DNA of 49,242 nucleotides from CAYYYG01 sp964591375 (GCA_964591375.1 CAZQAU010000009.1:1-49242); one strand, 5' to 3'; shown: positions 16,867 to 24,571, counted from the first letter of the stretch. Program-made: numbers and translations. The notes: generated by a model not told the origin, from the sequence alone.

Positions 16867-18360
16867 TTATATAATCTTATTCAATCCATCAATATACGCC
16901 TTCACCGATGCCACAATAATATCGGTATCTGCACCAAAACCATAATACATCTGCCCCTTATAATTCAACTGGATATGAACTTTACCAACATCATCTGAAC
17001 CTTTCGTAATGGCCTGAACCAAAAACTCTTCCAAATCAACCTTCTTCTTCACAATCTCATTAATCGCATTAAACGAAGCATCCACAGGACCATTGCCTTC
17101 TGATTTTGATGTAACAGTGTTTCCATTAAATTTCAGAGCCACAGTAGCTTTTGGCTTCAAGGGAAATCCTGATAACACTTCCAATTTTTCCAAGACTATT
17201 CCTGTTGCTTTTTTTTCTTCACCCATCAAAACCAATAAATCGTCATCATGAATTTCTTTTTTCTTATCAGCCAGTTGAATAAACTTCTGATAAATTTCAT
17301 CAATCTGATCTTTTCCCACTTCAAACCCCAATCGTTTCAAATGATGAGTCAAAGCTGCTCGCCCGGAACGAGCAGTTAAATCCAAAGATGAACTGGGGAT
17401 TCCCACATCCTGAGGATTCATAATTTCAAAGTTCTCTCTATTTTTCAAAACTCCATCCTGATGAATTCCGGATGAATGCGCGAAGGCATTCTTACCCACC
17501 ACAGCTTTATTAGGTTGAACAGGCATTCTCATTAAACGCGAAACCATTCGGCTTGTTGGATATATCTTTTTAGTATCGATATTTGTATGTAAACCAAATG
17601 TTTTTTCTCGGGTTTTTAAAATCATGGCAACTTCTTCCAAAGAAGTATTTCCAGCCCGTTCACCAATACCGTTAATGGTCACTTCTACCTGACGTGCACC
17701 AGCTTCCACTCCAGCAATCGTATTTGCAGTTGCCATTCCCAAATCATTATGACAATGAGTTGATATAACAACCTTTTCAATACCTTTAACATTTTCTCGA
17801 AGATATTTAATTTTAGCTGCAAATTCCCATGGGGTACAGTAACCGGTGGTATCTGGAACATTCAATGTAGTTGCTCCCGCTTCAATAACGGCTTCAAAAA
17901 TTTTAACTAAATATTCATCGGTTGTTCGGCCAGCATCCATGGCAGAAAATTCGACATCAGAGCAATATTTCTTTGCATGCTTAACCATATTGACAGCACG
18001 ATCCAAAATCTGTTCCGGTGTAGAACGCATAATGGTAAAAATATGAGTATCAGATGTCCCTATAAAGGTATGAATTCTTCCCCGTTCGGCGTGGCGAATA
18101 GATTCTGCTGCCACATCAATATCTTTCTCCACAGCGCGGGCTAAAGGACAGATAATAGAATTTTTAACTACTTTTCCAATCTCAACAACAGACTGAAAAT
18201 CACCCGGTGATGAAATAGGAAAACCAGCCTCGATGATATCCACACCAAGTGCCTCAAGCTGTTTTGCGATTTCGATCTTTTCAATCGTATTTAACTGACA
18301 GCCGGGTACTTGCTCACCATCTCTTAAGGTTGTATCGAAAATAAAAACTCGATCGTTCAT
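16867..18360 (-). CDS. leuA: 2-isopropylmalate synthase
   Basis: The 497-residue enzyme condenses acetyl-CoA with 2-ketoisovalerate, the committed step to leucine. The TIM barrel begins FDTTLRDGEQVPGC, contains the HCHNDLGMATAN metal-binding motif and GIGERAGNTSLEEV. A C-terminal LeuA regulatory (allosteric) domain covers about 365-497, so leucine feedback is likely. The start is supported by a good ribosome-binding site, AGAAGGA, 6 bases before the ATG, one of few clear ones in this operon. Confidence 0.96.
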   Translation of the reverse strand: MNDRVFIFDTTLRDGEQVPGCQLNTIEKIEIAKQLEALGVDIIEAGFPISSPGDFQSVVEIGKVVKNSIICPLARAVEKDIDVAAESIRHAERGRIHTFIGTSDTHIFTIMRSTPEQILDRAVNMVKHAKKYCSDVEFSAMDAGRTTDEYLVKIFEAVIEAGATTLNVPDTTGYCTPWEFAAKIKYLRENVKGIEKVVISTHCHNDLGMATANTIAGVEAGARQVEVTINGIGERAGNTSLEEVAMILKTREKTFGLHTNIDTKKIYPTSRMVSRLMRMPVQPNKAVVGKNAFAHSSGIHQDGVLKNRENFEIMNPQDVGIPSSSLDLTARSGRAALTHHLKRLGFEVGKDQIDEIYQKFIQLADKKKEIHDDDLLVLMGEEKKATGIVLEKLEVLSGFPLKPKATVALKFNGNTVTSKSEGNGPVDASFNAINEIVKKKVDLEEFLVQAITKGSDDVGKVHIQLNYKGQMYYGFGADTDIIVASVKAYIDGLNKII

Positions 18361-18426
18361 ATATTCCTTCTCTCATCACATGGATGAAATTTTTAATAAT
18401 CCTATTAACATGAGTGAAAATACATT

Positions 18427-18481
18427 TTTTTCGCATGGCTTGGGTGACCCGTCGGGTGAAGCCAAGAAAAAAATGTATCGA
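18427..18481 (-). repeat. Hairpin element B (ilvC-leuA intergenic)
   Basis: ATACATTTTTTTC and GAAAAAAATGTAT form a perfect 13-bp outer stem. The inner stem GGCTT/AAGCC encloses the same 17-base core CACCCGACGGGTCACCC as element A. CGCTCG again precedes the 5' arm. It starts about 15 bases after the ilvC stop and about 65 bases before leuA. There is no long U-tract, so it is not a standard terminator. Confidence 0.75.
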
Positions 18482-18496
18482 GCGAATGTTGATTCT

Positions 18497-19546
18497 TTAT
18501 TTTGCATTCTCAGGTCGCAGTTTTCTTACCTGTGCGCCTGTCCTCCACATCTCAGATTCATGAATCTCAGCCAACTCTTTACCCAGTTTCTTTTTATAAT
18601 CCGGATCACTATTAGCTGTGATAGTTAGTTTTGCTTCATTACCTGTTTTCACACTTTCATATAACTCTTCAAAAACTGGAGCAGAGGCATCACGGAATTT
18701 GCCTTTCCAATCGAGAGCACCTCGTTGTGCTGTGGTTGAACAATTGGCAAACATCCAGTCCATACCATTCTCGCCAATCAGAGGATACAAACTTTGTGTT
18801 GCTTCCTCTACAGTTTCATTAAACGCTTCTGAAGGACTGTGACCTTTCTTGCGTAAAAGATTATATTGAGCTTCCATAAGACCTGCAATCGCGCCCATCA
18901 AAACCCCTCGTTCTCCCGTTAAATCTGAATACACTTCTTTTTCAAATGTGGTTTCAAACAAATAACCTGATCCCACACCAATTCCCATCGCCATGGTTCG
19001 CTCATTTGCTTTTCCTGTAGCATCTTGGAAAATGGCAAAGCTAGAATTAATACCTTTTCCCGCGACAAAATGTCGTCGAACAGTTTTACCGGATCCTTTG
19101 GGAGCCACCAAGATGACATCAACATCAGTAGGTGGAATAATTCCTGTTTGATCCTTGTAAGTAATTCCAAATCCATGGGAAAAATATAGAGCTTTTCCTT
19201 TTGTTAAATGTTTTTTTATAATTTCCCAATTGGAAATTTGGGCAGCATCTGATAATAAATAACAAATAATAGTACCTCTTTGTGCTGCTTCTTCAATTTC
19301 AAAAAGGGTTTTTCCCTCAACCCAACCATCATGAATAGCTTTTTCCCAAGACTCGCCACCTTTTCGTTGCCCCACAATGACATTGAAACCATTATCACGC
19401 ATATTTAAAGCCTGTGCAGGCCCTTGAACGCCATAACCTATCACTGCAATAGTTTCATTTTTTAATGTCTCGCGTGCTTTTTCCAAAGGAAATTCATCAC
19501 GAGTAACTACCTCTTCCATTACTCCTCCAAAATTCATCTGTGCCAT
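18497..19546 (-). CDS. ilvC: Ketol-acid reductoisomerase
   Basis: The 349-residue NADPH enzyme carries out isomeroreduction of acetolactate/acetohydroxybutyrate. The Rossmann motif is IGYGVQGPAQALNMRDNG. The segment VGQRKGGESWEKAIHDGWVEGKTLFEI resembles the fungal/mitochondrial-like Ilv5 branch more than the common short bacterial IlvC (which has GLRKGS). Catalytic acidic residues are in SDLTGERGVLMGAIAGLMEAQYN and the GENGMDWMFANCSTTAQRGALDW segment. It follows the IlvN-aminotransferase gene in the operon. Confidence 0.95.
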   Translation of the reverse strand: MAQMNFGGVMEEVVTRDEFPLEKARETLKNETIAVIGYGVQGPAQALNMRDNGFNVIVGQRKGGESWEKAIHDGWVEGKTLFEIEEAAQRGTIICYLLSDAAQISNWEIIKKHLTKGKALYFSHGFGITYKDQTGIIPPTDVDVILVAPKGSGKTVRRHFVAGKGINSSFAIFQDATGKANERTMAMGIGVGSGYLFETTFEKEVYSDLTGERGVLMGAIAGLMEAQYNLLRKKGHSPSEAFNETVEEATQSLYPLIGENGMDWMFANCSTTAQRGALDWKGKFRDASAPVFEELYESVKTGNEAKLTITANSDPDYKKKLGKELAEIHESEMWRTGAQVRKLRPENAK

Positions 19547-19595
19547 ATATATAAATTTAAATAATAATTAATGCGTCTATGACGCGTAATCTGAC

Positions 19596-21269
19596 TTATA
19601 ATTTTTCGTTCAAGTATTTAACTAATCTTCGTAACCCATCCCGTAATTCTTTTTCTTCGCACCCAAAAGAAATACGGACATGATTCTCTCCGCCTAAACC
19701 GAATGCTGAACCTGGAACAACTGCAACACCGGCTTCTTTTACCAAACGAACAGCAAATTCATAATCATCTATCTCTGCCATAATTTTAGGAAATGCGTAA
19801 TATGCGCCTTCCGGTGCGACTAATGATATTTTATCGCTTTTTTTTAGCTCTTCAATTACAATTGCTCGCCGTTTAGTAAACTCTTCACAAAATCTACTGA
19901 CTTCGTTCTGCGGACCAGTTAAAGCCTCTAACGCAGCATATTGAGATACAGCAGTTGGACAAGTAACTAAATTATCATGTACCTTAAATATTTGATGTGT
20001 CAACTTTTTACTTGCAACAATATAACCGATTCTCCATCCTGTCATTGCATAAGTTTTGGACAAACCGAACACAGATATAGTACGCTCAGCTGCTTCTGGA
20101 AAACTGGCAATACTAATGTGTTTTCTACCATCAAAGGTAAAATATTCATACATCTCATCTGTAATAATGTAAAGATTATATCTATCAGCAATACGGATAA
20201 TAGTTTTCAGTTCTGCTTCTGTATAAACTTTCCCGATCGGATTGGATGGATTACAAACAAGTATGGCTTTTGTCTTTTGAGTAATAGCACCTTCTAATCG
20301 TCCTGCATCTAATGCCCAGCCCTTTTCTTCATCTAGAGGAACAAATACTGGTTTTCCACCATGGTGTGCAATAATAGTCTGAGTTATATGAGATGCATAA
20401 TCTGGAGTTAAAATAACTATTTCATCATCTTTATTTAATATGGCAATAAAAATCGCCATTAAAGCTTCAATACCACCATGCGTTACAATTACTTGCGAGG
20501 GATCCGCTTTAATATTATTATCCTTCTTTAATTTTGCGGCGATAGCTTGTCGCAAAGGTTCAATACCATAACCTGGTGTGTATTTATCCGATAACCCCTG
20601 ATCAATAGCTTTTTTAGCTGCTTCCTTTATATTTTTTGGTGTTGGAAAAGACGGAATACCTTGTGCCAAAGACACCGATCCTTCGACTCCCCGGGCCATC
20701 AGTTCTAATCGTTTAATTGCCGAAACTTCGATCGATGATGCCACATAAGATGGTTCTTTTAAAATCGAAGAAAACTTTCCCTCTACATCAGTTTCTTCTT
20801 TTACAACGGCGATTCTTCCTGATCGAATGAACTCTTTTATTCCAAATGGTTTTAATAAAAGATACAGCGCCGTAATCTGTTCCTCTGTACCTGTTTTTTC
20901 AATTACAAGATAATCACTCCCCACATGAGTCACACGCGCGCGGAATAATACCGCCAATTCCTCCACCTCCCGGCGCTGCTCAGGATTTTTGGTGGAAACT
21001 TTAATAAATGCAATTTCTTTGTAAATCAGATCCTTATCTTGCATCTCAAACACTTTGACAACTTCTACTATTCTATAGAGCTGTTTAACAACTTTCTCAA
21101 TTGTTTCCTGATCACGTCGTACAACAATAGTAAATCGTGAAATCCCCTGCCGTTCTGTTTCAGAGACTGTTAGACTTTCGATATTAATCTTACGTCGCAA
21201 AAATAAATCGGCGATTCTATAAAGTACACCTGGTTTGTTTTCTGTAAAAGCGATAATTGTATATTGCAT
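19596..21269 (-). CDS. Acetolactate synthase small subunit fused to a class I aminotransferase
   Basis: One 557-residue frame joins two enzymes. Residues 1 to about 165 are IlvN: an ACT domain beginning QYTIIAFTENKPGVLYRIADLF with NIESLTV, then the IlvN C-terminal domain (EIAFIKVST...). Residues about 175-557 are a complete PLP fold-type I aminotransferase: SLAQGIPSFPTP, CNPSNPIGKVYT, TDEMYEYFTF, the PLP lysine in GLSKTYAMTGWRIGY, and the substrate carboxylate arginine in HVRISFG. The ATG at 21269 is chosen because the upstream in-frame extension lies inside ilvB. IlvN regulates IlvB by valine; the aminotransferase may act on a branched-chain keto acid, alanine or aspartate. Confidence 0.9.
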   Translation of the reverse strand: MQYTIIAFTENKPGVLYRIADLFLRRKINIESLTVSETERQGISRFTIVVRRDQETIEKVVKQLYRIVEVVKVFEMQDKDLIYKEIAFIKVSTKNPEQRREVEELAVLFRARVTHVGSDYLVIEKTGTEEQITALYLLLKPFGIKEFIRSGRIAVVKEETDVEGKFSSILKEPSYVASSIEVSAIKRLELMARGVEGSVSLAQGIPSFPTPKNIKEAAKKAIDQGLSDKYTPGYGIEPLRQAIAAKLKKDNNIKADPSQVIVTHGGIEALMAIFIAILNKDDEIVILTPDYASHITQTIIAHHGGKPVFVPLDEEKGWALDAGRLEGAITQKTKAILVCNPSNPIGKVYTEAELKTIIRIADRYNLYIITDEMYEYFTFDGRKHISIASFPEAAERTISVFGLSKTYAMTGWRIGYIVASKKLTHQIFKVHDNLVTCPTAVSQYAALEALTGPQNEVSRFCEEFTKRRAIVIEELKKSDKISLVAPEGAYYAFPKIMAEIDDYEFAVRLVKEAGVAVVPGSAFGLGGENHVRISFGCEEKELRDGLRRLVKYLNEKL

Positions 21270-21282
21270 AGTATTATTTAAA

Positions 21283-22968
21283 TTATTCCAATCTGATTTC
21301 ATCAACAGAAGCACCCGTAGGCACCATCGGAAAAACATTCTGTTCTTTTTCAACCATAATTTCTAACAGATAGGGACCTTTATGAGCAAAAGAACGATCG
21401 ATTGCAGCCTGTAAATCTTCCCGCTTTTCGACCCGTTCTCCCGAAATATAGAAACCTTTTGCAACTTGTACAAAATCAGGATTTTTTAGTTCAACAAAAG
21501 AATAACGATTATCAAAGAATAATTCTTGCCACTGACGTACCATACCTAAAAATCGATTATTCATAATGAATATTTTTACGGGTAAATTTTCTTGAGCAAT
21601 TGTCCCTAATTCCTGTATATTCATCTGAAAACAACCATCACCGATTATCGCGACTACATCCCGATCAGGAGCGGCAACTTTTGCTCCCACTGAGGCAGGC
21701 AAAGCAAATCCCATTGTTCCTGATCCTCCAGATGTAATGAAACTATGTGCTTTTTTAAACTTATAGTAACGAGCGGTCATCATTTGATGTTGTCCAACAT
21801 CTGCGACAACGACTGCTTCCCCCTTAGTCTTTTTATAAATGGCATTAATTGCTTCGGTCATTTTAATTTCTCCCTCTTTTGGATACAATTCTTTCTCAAT
21901 GACTTTGTCGTATTCGATTTTGTCAAATTTTTTGAATTCTTCTATCCATTCCTTATGATCACGTTTTTCTAATAATGGAATCAACGCACCTAATGCTTGT
22001 TTAGCATCGGCTACGATCGGCACTTCTGCTTTAACATTTTTATTCAGCTCGGCTGGATCAATGTCTATATGAATAACTTTTGCATTGGGCAAATAATCTT
22101 TTAAACGACCAGTTACTCGATCATCAAATCGCATACCGACAGCTAAAACCACATCAGCTTTATTGGTCAGCATATTCGGTCCATAATTTCCATGCATACC
22201 TAAAAATCCTGCGTATAATGGATGATCTGTAGGAAATGCAGACAAACCCAGTAACGTTGAACCAACTGGAATACTTGCTTTTTCAGCCACTTCGCGCAGT
22301 TCGTCCACGGCTTTTGCAATTAAAATACCATGTCCCGCTAAAATGAAGGGTCTTTCTGATTTATTTATGAGTTCAGAAGCAAACTTAATCTGTCGCTGAT
22401 TAGCAATAATGGTTGGTTGATATCCTACAATTTCTACTGCACCTGGATCTTTATATTCCATTTCACCAAACTGGGCATCTTTAGTAATGTCAATCAAAAC
22501 AGGTCCGGGGCGTCCTGTATTGGCGATATGAAATGCCTTAGCAATCACTTCTGGAATTTCTGAAGCCTTAGTAACCTGATAATTCCATTTGGTAATGGGT
22601 GTAGTAATCCCGATCACATCCGCCTCTTGAAAAGCATCTGTGCCAATTACTGCACCGGCAACCTGACCAGTAATACAAACCAACGGAACAGAATCCATCA
22701 TAGCATCCATAATACCGGTAACCAGGTTTGTTGCACCAGGGCCTGATGTAGCAATACAAACGCCGGGGCGACCAGTCAAATAGGCATACCCTTCAGCCGC
22801 GTGAGCAGCTCCCTGCTCATGACGTACTAAAATATGCCGGATTCTATCTTTATAGTCATATAAAGCGTCGTATGTTGGCATAATCGCGCCACCCGGGTAT
22901 CCAAAAACCACATCCACCCCTTGGCGAACTAATGATTCCATTATGGCTGCTGCACCTGTCATTTTCAT
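21283..22968 (-). CDS. ilvB: Acetolactate synthase large subunit
   Basis: The 561-residue thiamine-diphosphate enzyme makes acetolactate and acetohydroxybutyrate. It has the N-terminal FGYPGGAIMP loop, the catalytic glutamate in RHEQGAAHAAEGYA, the central FAD/CoA-like domain and the ThDP motif GDGCFQMN (GDG...N). It stands 13 bases upstream of the IlvN-containing fusion that should supply its regulatory subunit, and 33 bases after ilvE. Confidence 0.97.
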   Translation of the reverse strand: MKMTGAAAIMESLVRQGVDVVFGYPGGAIMPTYDALYDYKDRIRHILVRHEQGAAHAAEGYAYLTGRPGVCIATSGPGATNLVTGIMDAMMDSVPLVCITGQVAGAVIGTDAFQEADVIGITTPITKWNYQVTKASEIPEVIAKAFHIANTGRPGPVLIDITKDAQFGEMEYKDPGAVEIVGYQPTIIANQRQIKFASELINKSERPFILAGHGILIAKAVDELREVAEKASIPVGSTLLGLSAFPTDHPLYAGFLGMHGNYGPNMLTNKADVVLAVGMRFDDRVTGRLKDYLPNAKVIHIDIDPAELNKNVKAEVPIVADAKQALGALIPLLEKRDHKEWIEEFKKFDKIEYDKVIEKELYPKEGEIKMTEAINAIYKKTKGEAVVVADVGQHQMMTARYYKFKKAHSFITSGGSGTMGFALPASVGAKVAAPDRDVVAIIGDGCFQMNIQELGTIAQENLPVKIFIMNNRFLGMVRQWQELFFDNRYSFVELKNPDFVQVAKGFYISGERVEKREDLQAAIDRSFAHKGPYLLEIMVEKEQNVFPMVPTGASVDEIRLE

Positions 22969-23001
22969 ATTTTTATATCTTTCTTTTTTATTGATAGAAA
23001 T

Positions 23002-23940
23002 TTATATCTTAATTTTCGTACACCATTCGGCATACTTATCATCGTTGCCACGTACAACTTCAAAAAATTTATCCTGTAATTTACTCGTAATTGGGCCTCG
23101 TTTACCATCACCGATAACGCGTTCATCAACTTTATTGATCCATGCAACCTGAGCACCGGTACCACTAAAAAATGCCTCGTCGGCGATATACAACTCTGTA
23201 CGGTCAACTACCCGCTCCATAGTAGGAATTCCCATATCTTCAGCAATCTTCACGATACTACGTCTGGTGATACCCTCTAAGATATTTTCACTGAAGGAAG
23301 GAGTAATTAATGTGCCATTGCGAACAACAAATAAATTCATAGCAGAACCTTCAGCCACATGGCCATCTTCAGATAAGAAAATAGCCTCATCATACCCTTT
23401 TTTTGAAGCTTCTAGTTTTGCCAATGCTGAATTAATATAAGAACCAGATAATTTTGCTCTGGAAGGAATAGCATTATCACTTACCCGTCTCCATGAAGTA
23501 ACACATACAGATAAACCTTTATCGGTAGGTAAATAATCACCTAAAGGAATCATATATAAAGCAAAATCAAAAGTATGATCTCGTTCCAAATTTGGCGAGA
23601 GATTAGTACTACCAGCATAAGAAAAAGGTCTAAAATACGTATCTGTCTGAGGTTTATTCTTTTCTATAAGCTTTAAGACGATATCTTTAATCTCTTTGTG
23701 AGAATATTTCATATTCACACCAATAATCTGTGCAGAAGTCATAAACCGCTTTATATGATCATCTATTCTAAATACAGATATAAAATCTTTTTCCTTATTG
23801 TAATACCCACGCATTCCTCCAAAAAAACCGGTACCATACTGCAAGGCATTCGTCATAATTGAGACTTTTGCATCTTCAATCTTTACATAATTGCCTTCAA
23901 AGAAGGCATACGGAAAAGAGGTTGTTTTAAGCCCTGCCAT
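23002..23940 (-). CDS. ilvE: Branched-chain amino acid aminotransferase
   Basis: The 312-residue fold-type IV PLP aminotransferase makes Val, Ile and Leu from their keto acids. The PLP lysine is in RAKLSGSYINSALAK, and the EGSAMNLFVVRNGTLITP and ILEGITRRSIVKIA motifs bind cofactor phosphate. It is the first structural gene behind the Ile/Val/Leu attenuator; the terminator ends 92 bases upstream. No clear ribosome-binding site is seen. A second aminotransferase is fused to IlvN two genes later. Confidence 0.95.
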   Translation of the reverse strand: MAGLKTTSFPYAFFEGNYVKIEDAKVSIMTNALQYGTGFFGGMRGYYNKEKDFISVFRIDDHIKRFMTSAQIIGVNMKYSHKEIKDIVLKLIEKNKPQTDTYFRPFSYAGSTNLSPNLERDHTFDFALYMIPLGDYLPTDKGLSVCVTSWRRVSDNAIPSRAKLSGSYINSALAKLEASKKGYDEAIFLSEDGHVAEGSAMNLFVVRNGTLITPSFSENILEGITRRSIVKIAEDMGIPTMERVVDRTELYIADEAFFSGTGAQVAWINKVDERVIGDGKRGPITSKLQDKFFEVVRGNDDKYAEWCTKIKI

Positions 23941-23965
23941 ATGATTTATTTAGTAAATAATAATG

Positions 23966-23993
23966 TATCTGACATTCCGACGAATGCCAGATA
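23966..23993 (-). promoter_or_regulatory. Stem-loop just upstream of ilvE
   Basis: On the minus strand a 12-bp stem with loop GTCG forms between the attenuator terminator and the ilvE start (TATCTGGCATTC with GAATGTCAGATA). The only non-Watson-Crick pair is G-U on the minus-strand RNA but A-C on the plus strand, which suggests the minus transcript is the folded one. AATGTAT (23962-23968) and ATACATT (24002-24008) can form a competing stem. The role is unknown. Confidence 0.5.
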
Positions 23994-24031
23994 TTAATAA
24001 TATACATTTTAATATATATACCCCATATAAC

Positions 24032-24055
24032 AAAAAAACCCGCCTGTGGGCGGGT
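24032..24055 (-). terminator. Attenuator terminator of the ilv operon
   Basis: ACCCGCC (24055-24049) pairs with GGCGGGT (24044-24038) around loop CACA, followed by a T run to 24032. The 5' arm can instead pair with GGCGGG at 24086-24081, which overlaps the leader-peptide protector hairpin. This is the 3:4 hairpin of a ribosome-mediated attenuator. Confidence 0.9.
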
Positions 24056-24087
24056 GTTATTTCCTTTCAGCAATCATCCTCCCGCCG

Positions 24088-24138
24088 TTAGCTCGGGTTA
24101 ATAAGGAGGACAACAATTGCTGAAAACTTATTTTTCAT
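24088..24138 (-). CDS. Ile/Val/Leu attenuation leader peptide
   Basis: The 16-codon frame reads MKNKFSAIVVLLINPS and stops. The run Ile-Val-Val-Leu-Leu-Ile matches the amino acids made by the downstream operon. The codons GTCCTCC (24111-24105) pair with GGAGGAT (24082-24076), and TTCAGCAAT (24124-24116) pairs with ATTGCTGAA (24074-24066), giving the protector hairpin. A ribosome stalled at the control codons would free GGCGGG (24086-24081) to form the antiterminator. The ATG lies 10 bases after the -10 box, so the predicted 5' UTR is about 4 bases, with no room for a ribosome-binding site. Confidence 0.88.
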   Translation of the reverse strand: MKNKFSAIVVLLINPS

Positions 24139-24148
24139 GATGAGTGTT

Positions 24149-24177
24149 ATTATAAACAGTTTCATATACATTTGCAA
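24149..24177 (-). promoter_or_regulatory. Promoter of the ilv-leu operon
   Basis: On the minus strand TTGCAA (24177-24172), a 17-base spacer and a perfect TATAAT (24154-24149). Transcription should start near 24142. The -35 hexamer TTGCAA is its own reverse complement and also serves as the -35 of the plus-strand promoter at 24172-24200. Confidence 0.8.
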
Positions 24178-24200
24178 TAGCAATATTTGTATGCTATACT
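24172..24200 (+). promoter_or_regulatory. Divergent promoter of the putative structured RNA
   Basis: TTGCAA (24172-24177), a 17-base spacer and TATACT (24195-24200) on the plus strand. The start would be near 24207. The -35 box is shared, base for base, with the divergent ilv promoter, so two polymerases could hardly bind at once. Confidence 0.65.
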
Positions 24201-24206
24201 ACATCT

Positions 24207-24508
24207 TGTACCTTGATGTATTTAATACGTATTTCAGTTACAGACTTTACAGACAAAAATTGTCTTTAGAATCTGTATCGGGGCAACAAAAAGTTTGTGG
24301 AATTTTAATTCCATAAAGTTTTCTGTAGCACCATACTGAAAAAAAAATTTTACTGGCAACAGTAAAAAAAGAGAGGCATCTTCCAAACCCCTTAAGGTTT
24401 GGAAACAATTTTTTTACTTTGATAATCTCGAATATTCTTTATAGAGTATTCAAAAAATAGATTAGCAACTGCTAAAAAAATTGGGATGCCTCTCACCCAA
24501 TTTTTTCT
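24207..24508 (+). ncRNA. Putative structured non-coding RNA (unclassified)
   Basis: About 300 bases between a promoter and a terminator hold no convincing gene but many stems: a 14-bp hairpin with two mismatches (24240-24276); TGGAA/TTCCA (24298-24313); TTTTACTG-GCAA-CAGTAAAA with a GNRA-type tetraloop (24348-24367); TTCCAAACC/GGTTTGGAA (24381-24404); GAATATTCT/AGAGTATTC (24430-24451); TTAGC/GCTAA (24462-24475); and the terminator stem (24475-24506). GAGAGGCATC (24371-24380) is complementary to GATGCCTCTC in the terminator loop, giving a long-range pseudoknot or a switch. No tmRNA, SRP, RNase P or T-box signature was found. It might instead be an upstream leader for the thr operon. Confidence 0.6.
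24475..24506 (+). terminator. Terminator of the putative RNA
   Basis: AAAAAATTGGG (24475-24485) pairs with CCCAATTTTTT (24496-24506) around loop ATGCCTCTCA. The stem has a U-tract as its 3' arm. The whole loop is complementary to GAGAGGCAT at 24371-24379, so loop pairing could compete with or stabilise the hairpin. Confidence 0.65.
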
Positions 24509-24535
24509 CCATTATTTAAGTCTTCATTACTATTC

Positions 24536-24564
24536 TTGACATTCTATCCCCAATATTTTATGAT
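24536..24564 (+). promoter_or_regulatory. Promoter of the thr operon
   Basis: TTGACA (24536-24541), a 17-base spacer and TATGAT (24559-24564). The start is expected at about 24571, next to the leader-peptide ATG at 24572, so the leader mRNA should be leaderless. Confidence 0.82.
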
Positions 24565-24571
24565 AACGCTT

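Noticed and set aside
16816..16998. A 60-residue plus-strand frame through element A
   Set aside because: It is antisense to leuA and runs through the hairpin repeat; no family features.
21270..21353. N-terminal extension of the IlvN-aminotransferase fusion
   Set aside because: It overlaps the 3' end of ilvB in another frame; MQYTIIAFTENKPG is the normal IlvN start.
24207..24508. tmRNA, RNase P RNA or SRP RNA as identity of the structured RNA
   Set aside because: There is no tRNA-like T-arm or CCA end, no paired 5'/3' acceptor, no RNase P core (GAGGAAAGUC-like) and no SRP GGAAGCA-like domain. A short frame starting GCA in the region does not end in a typical tag.
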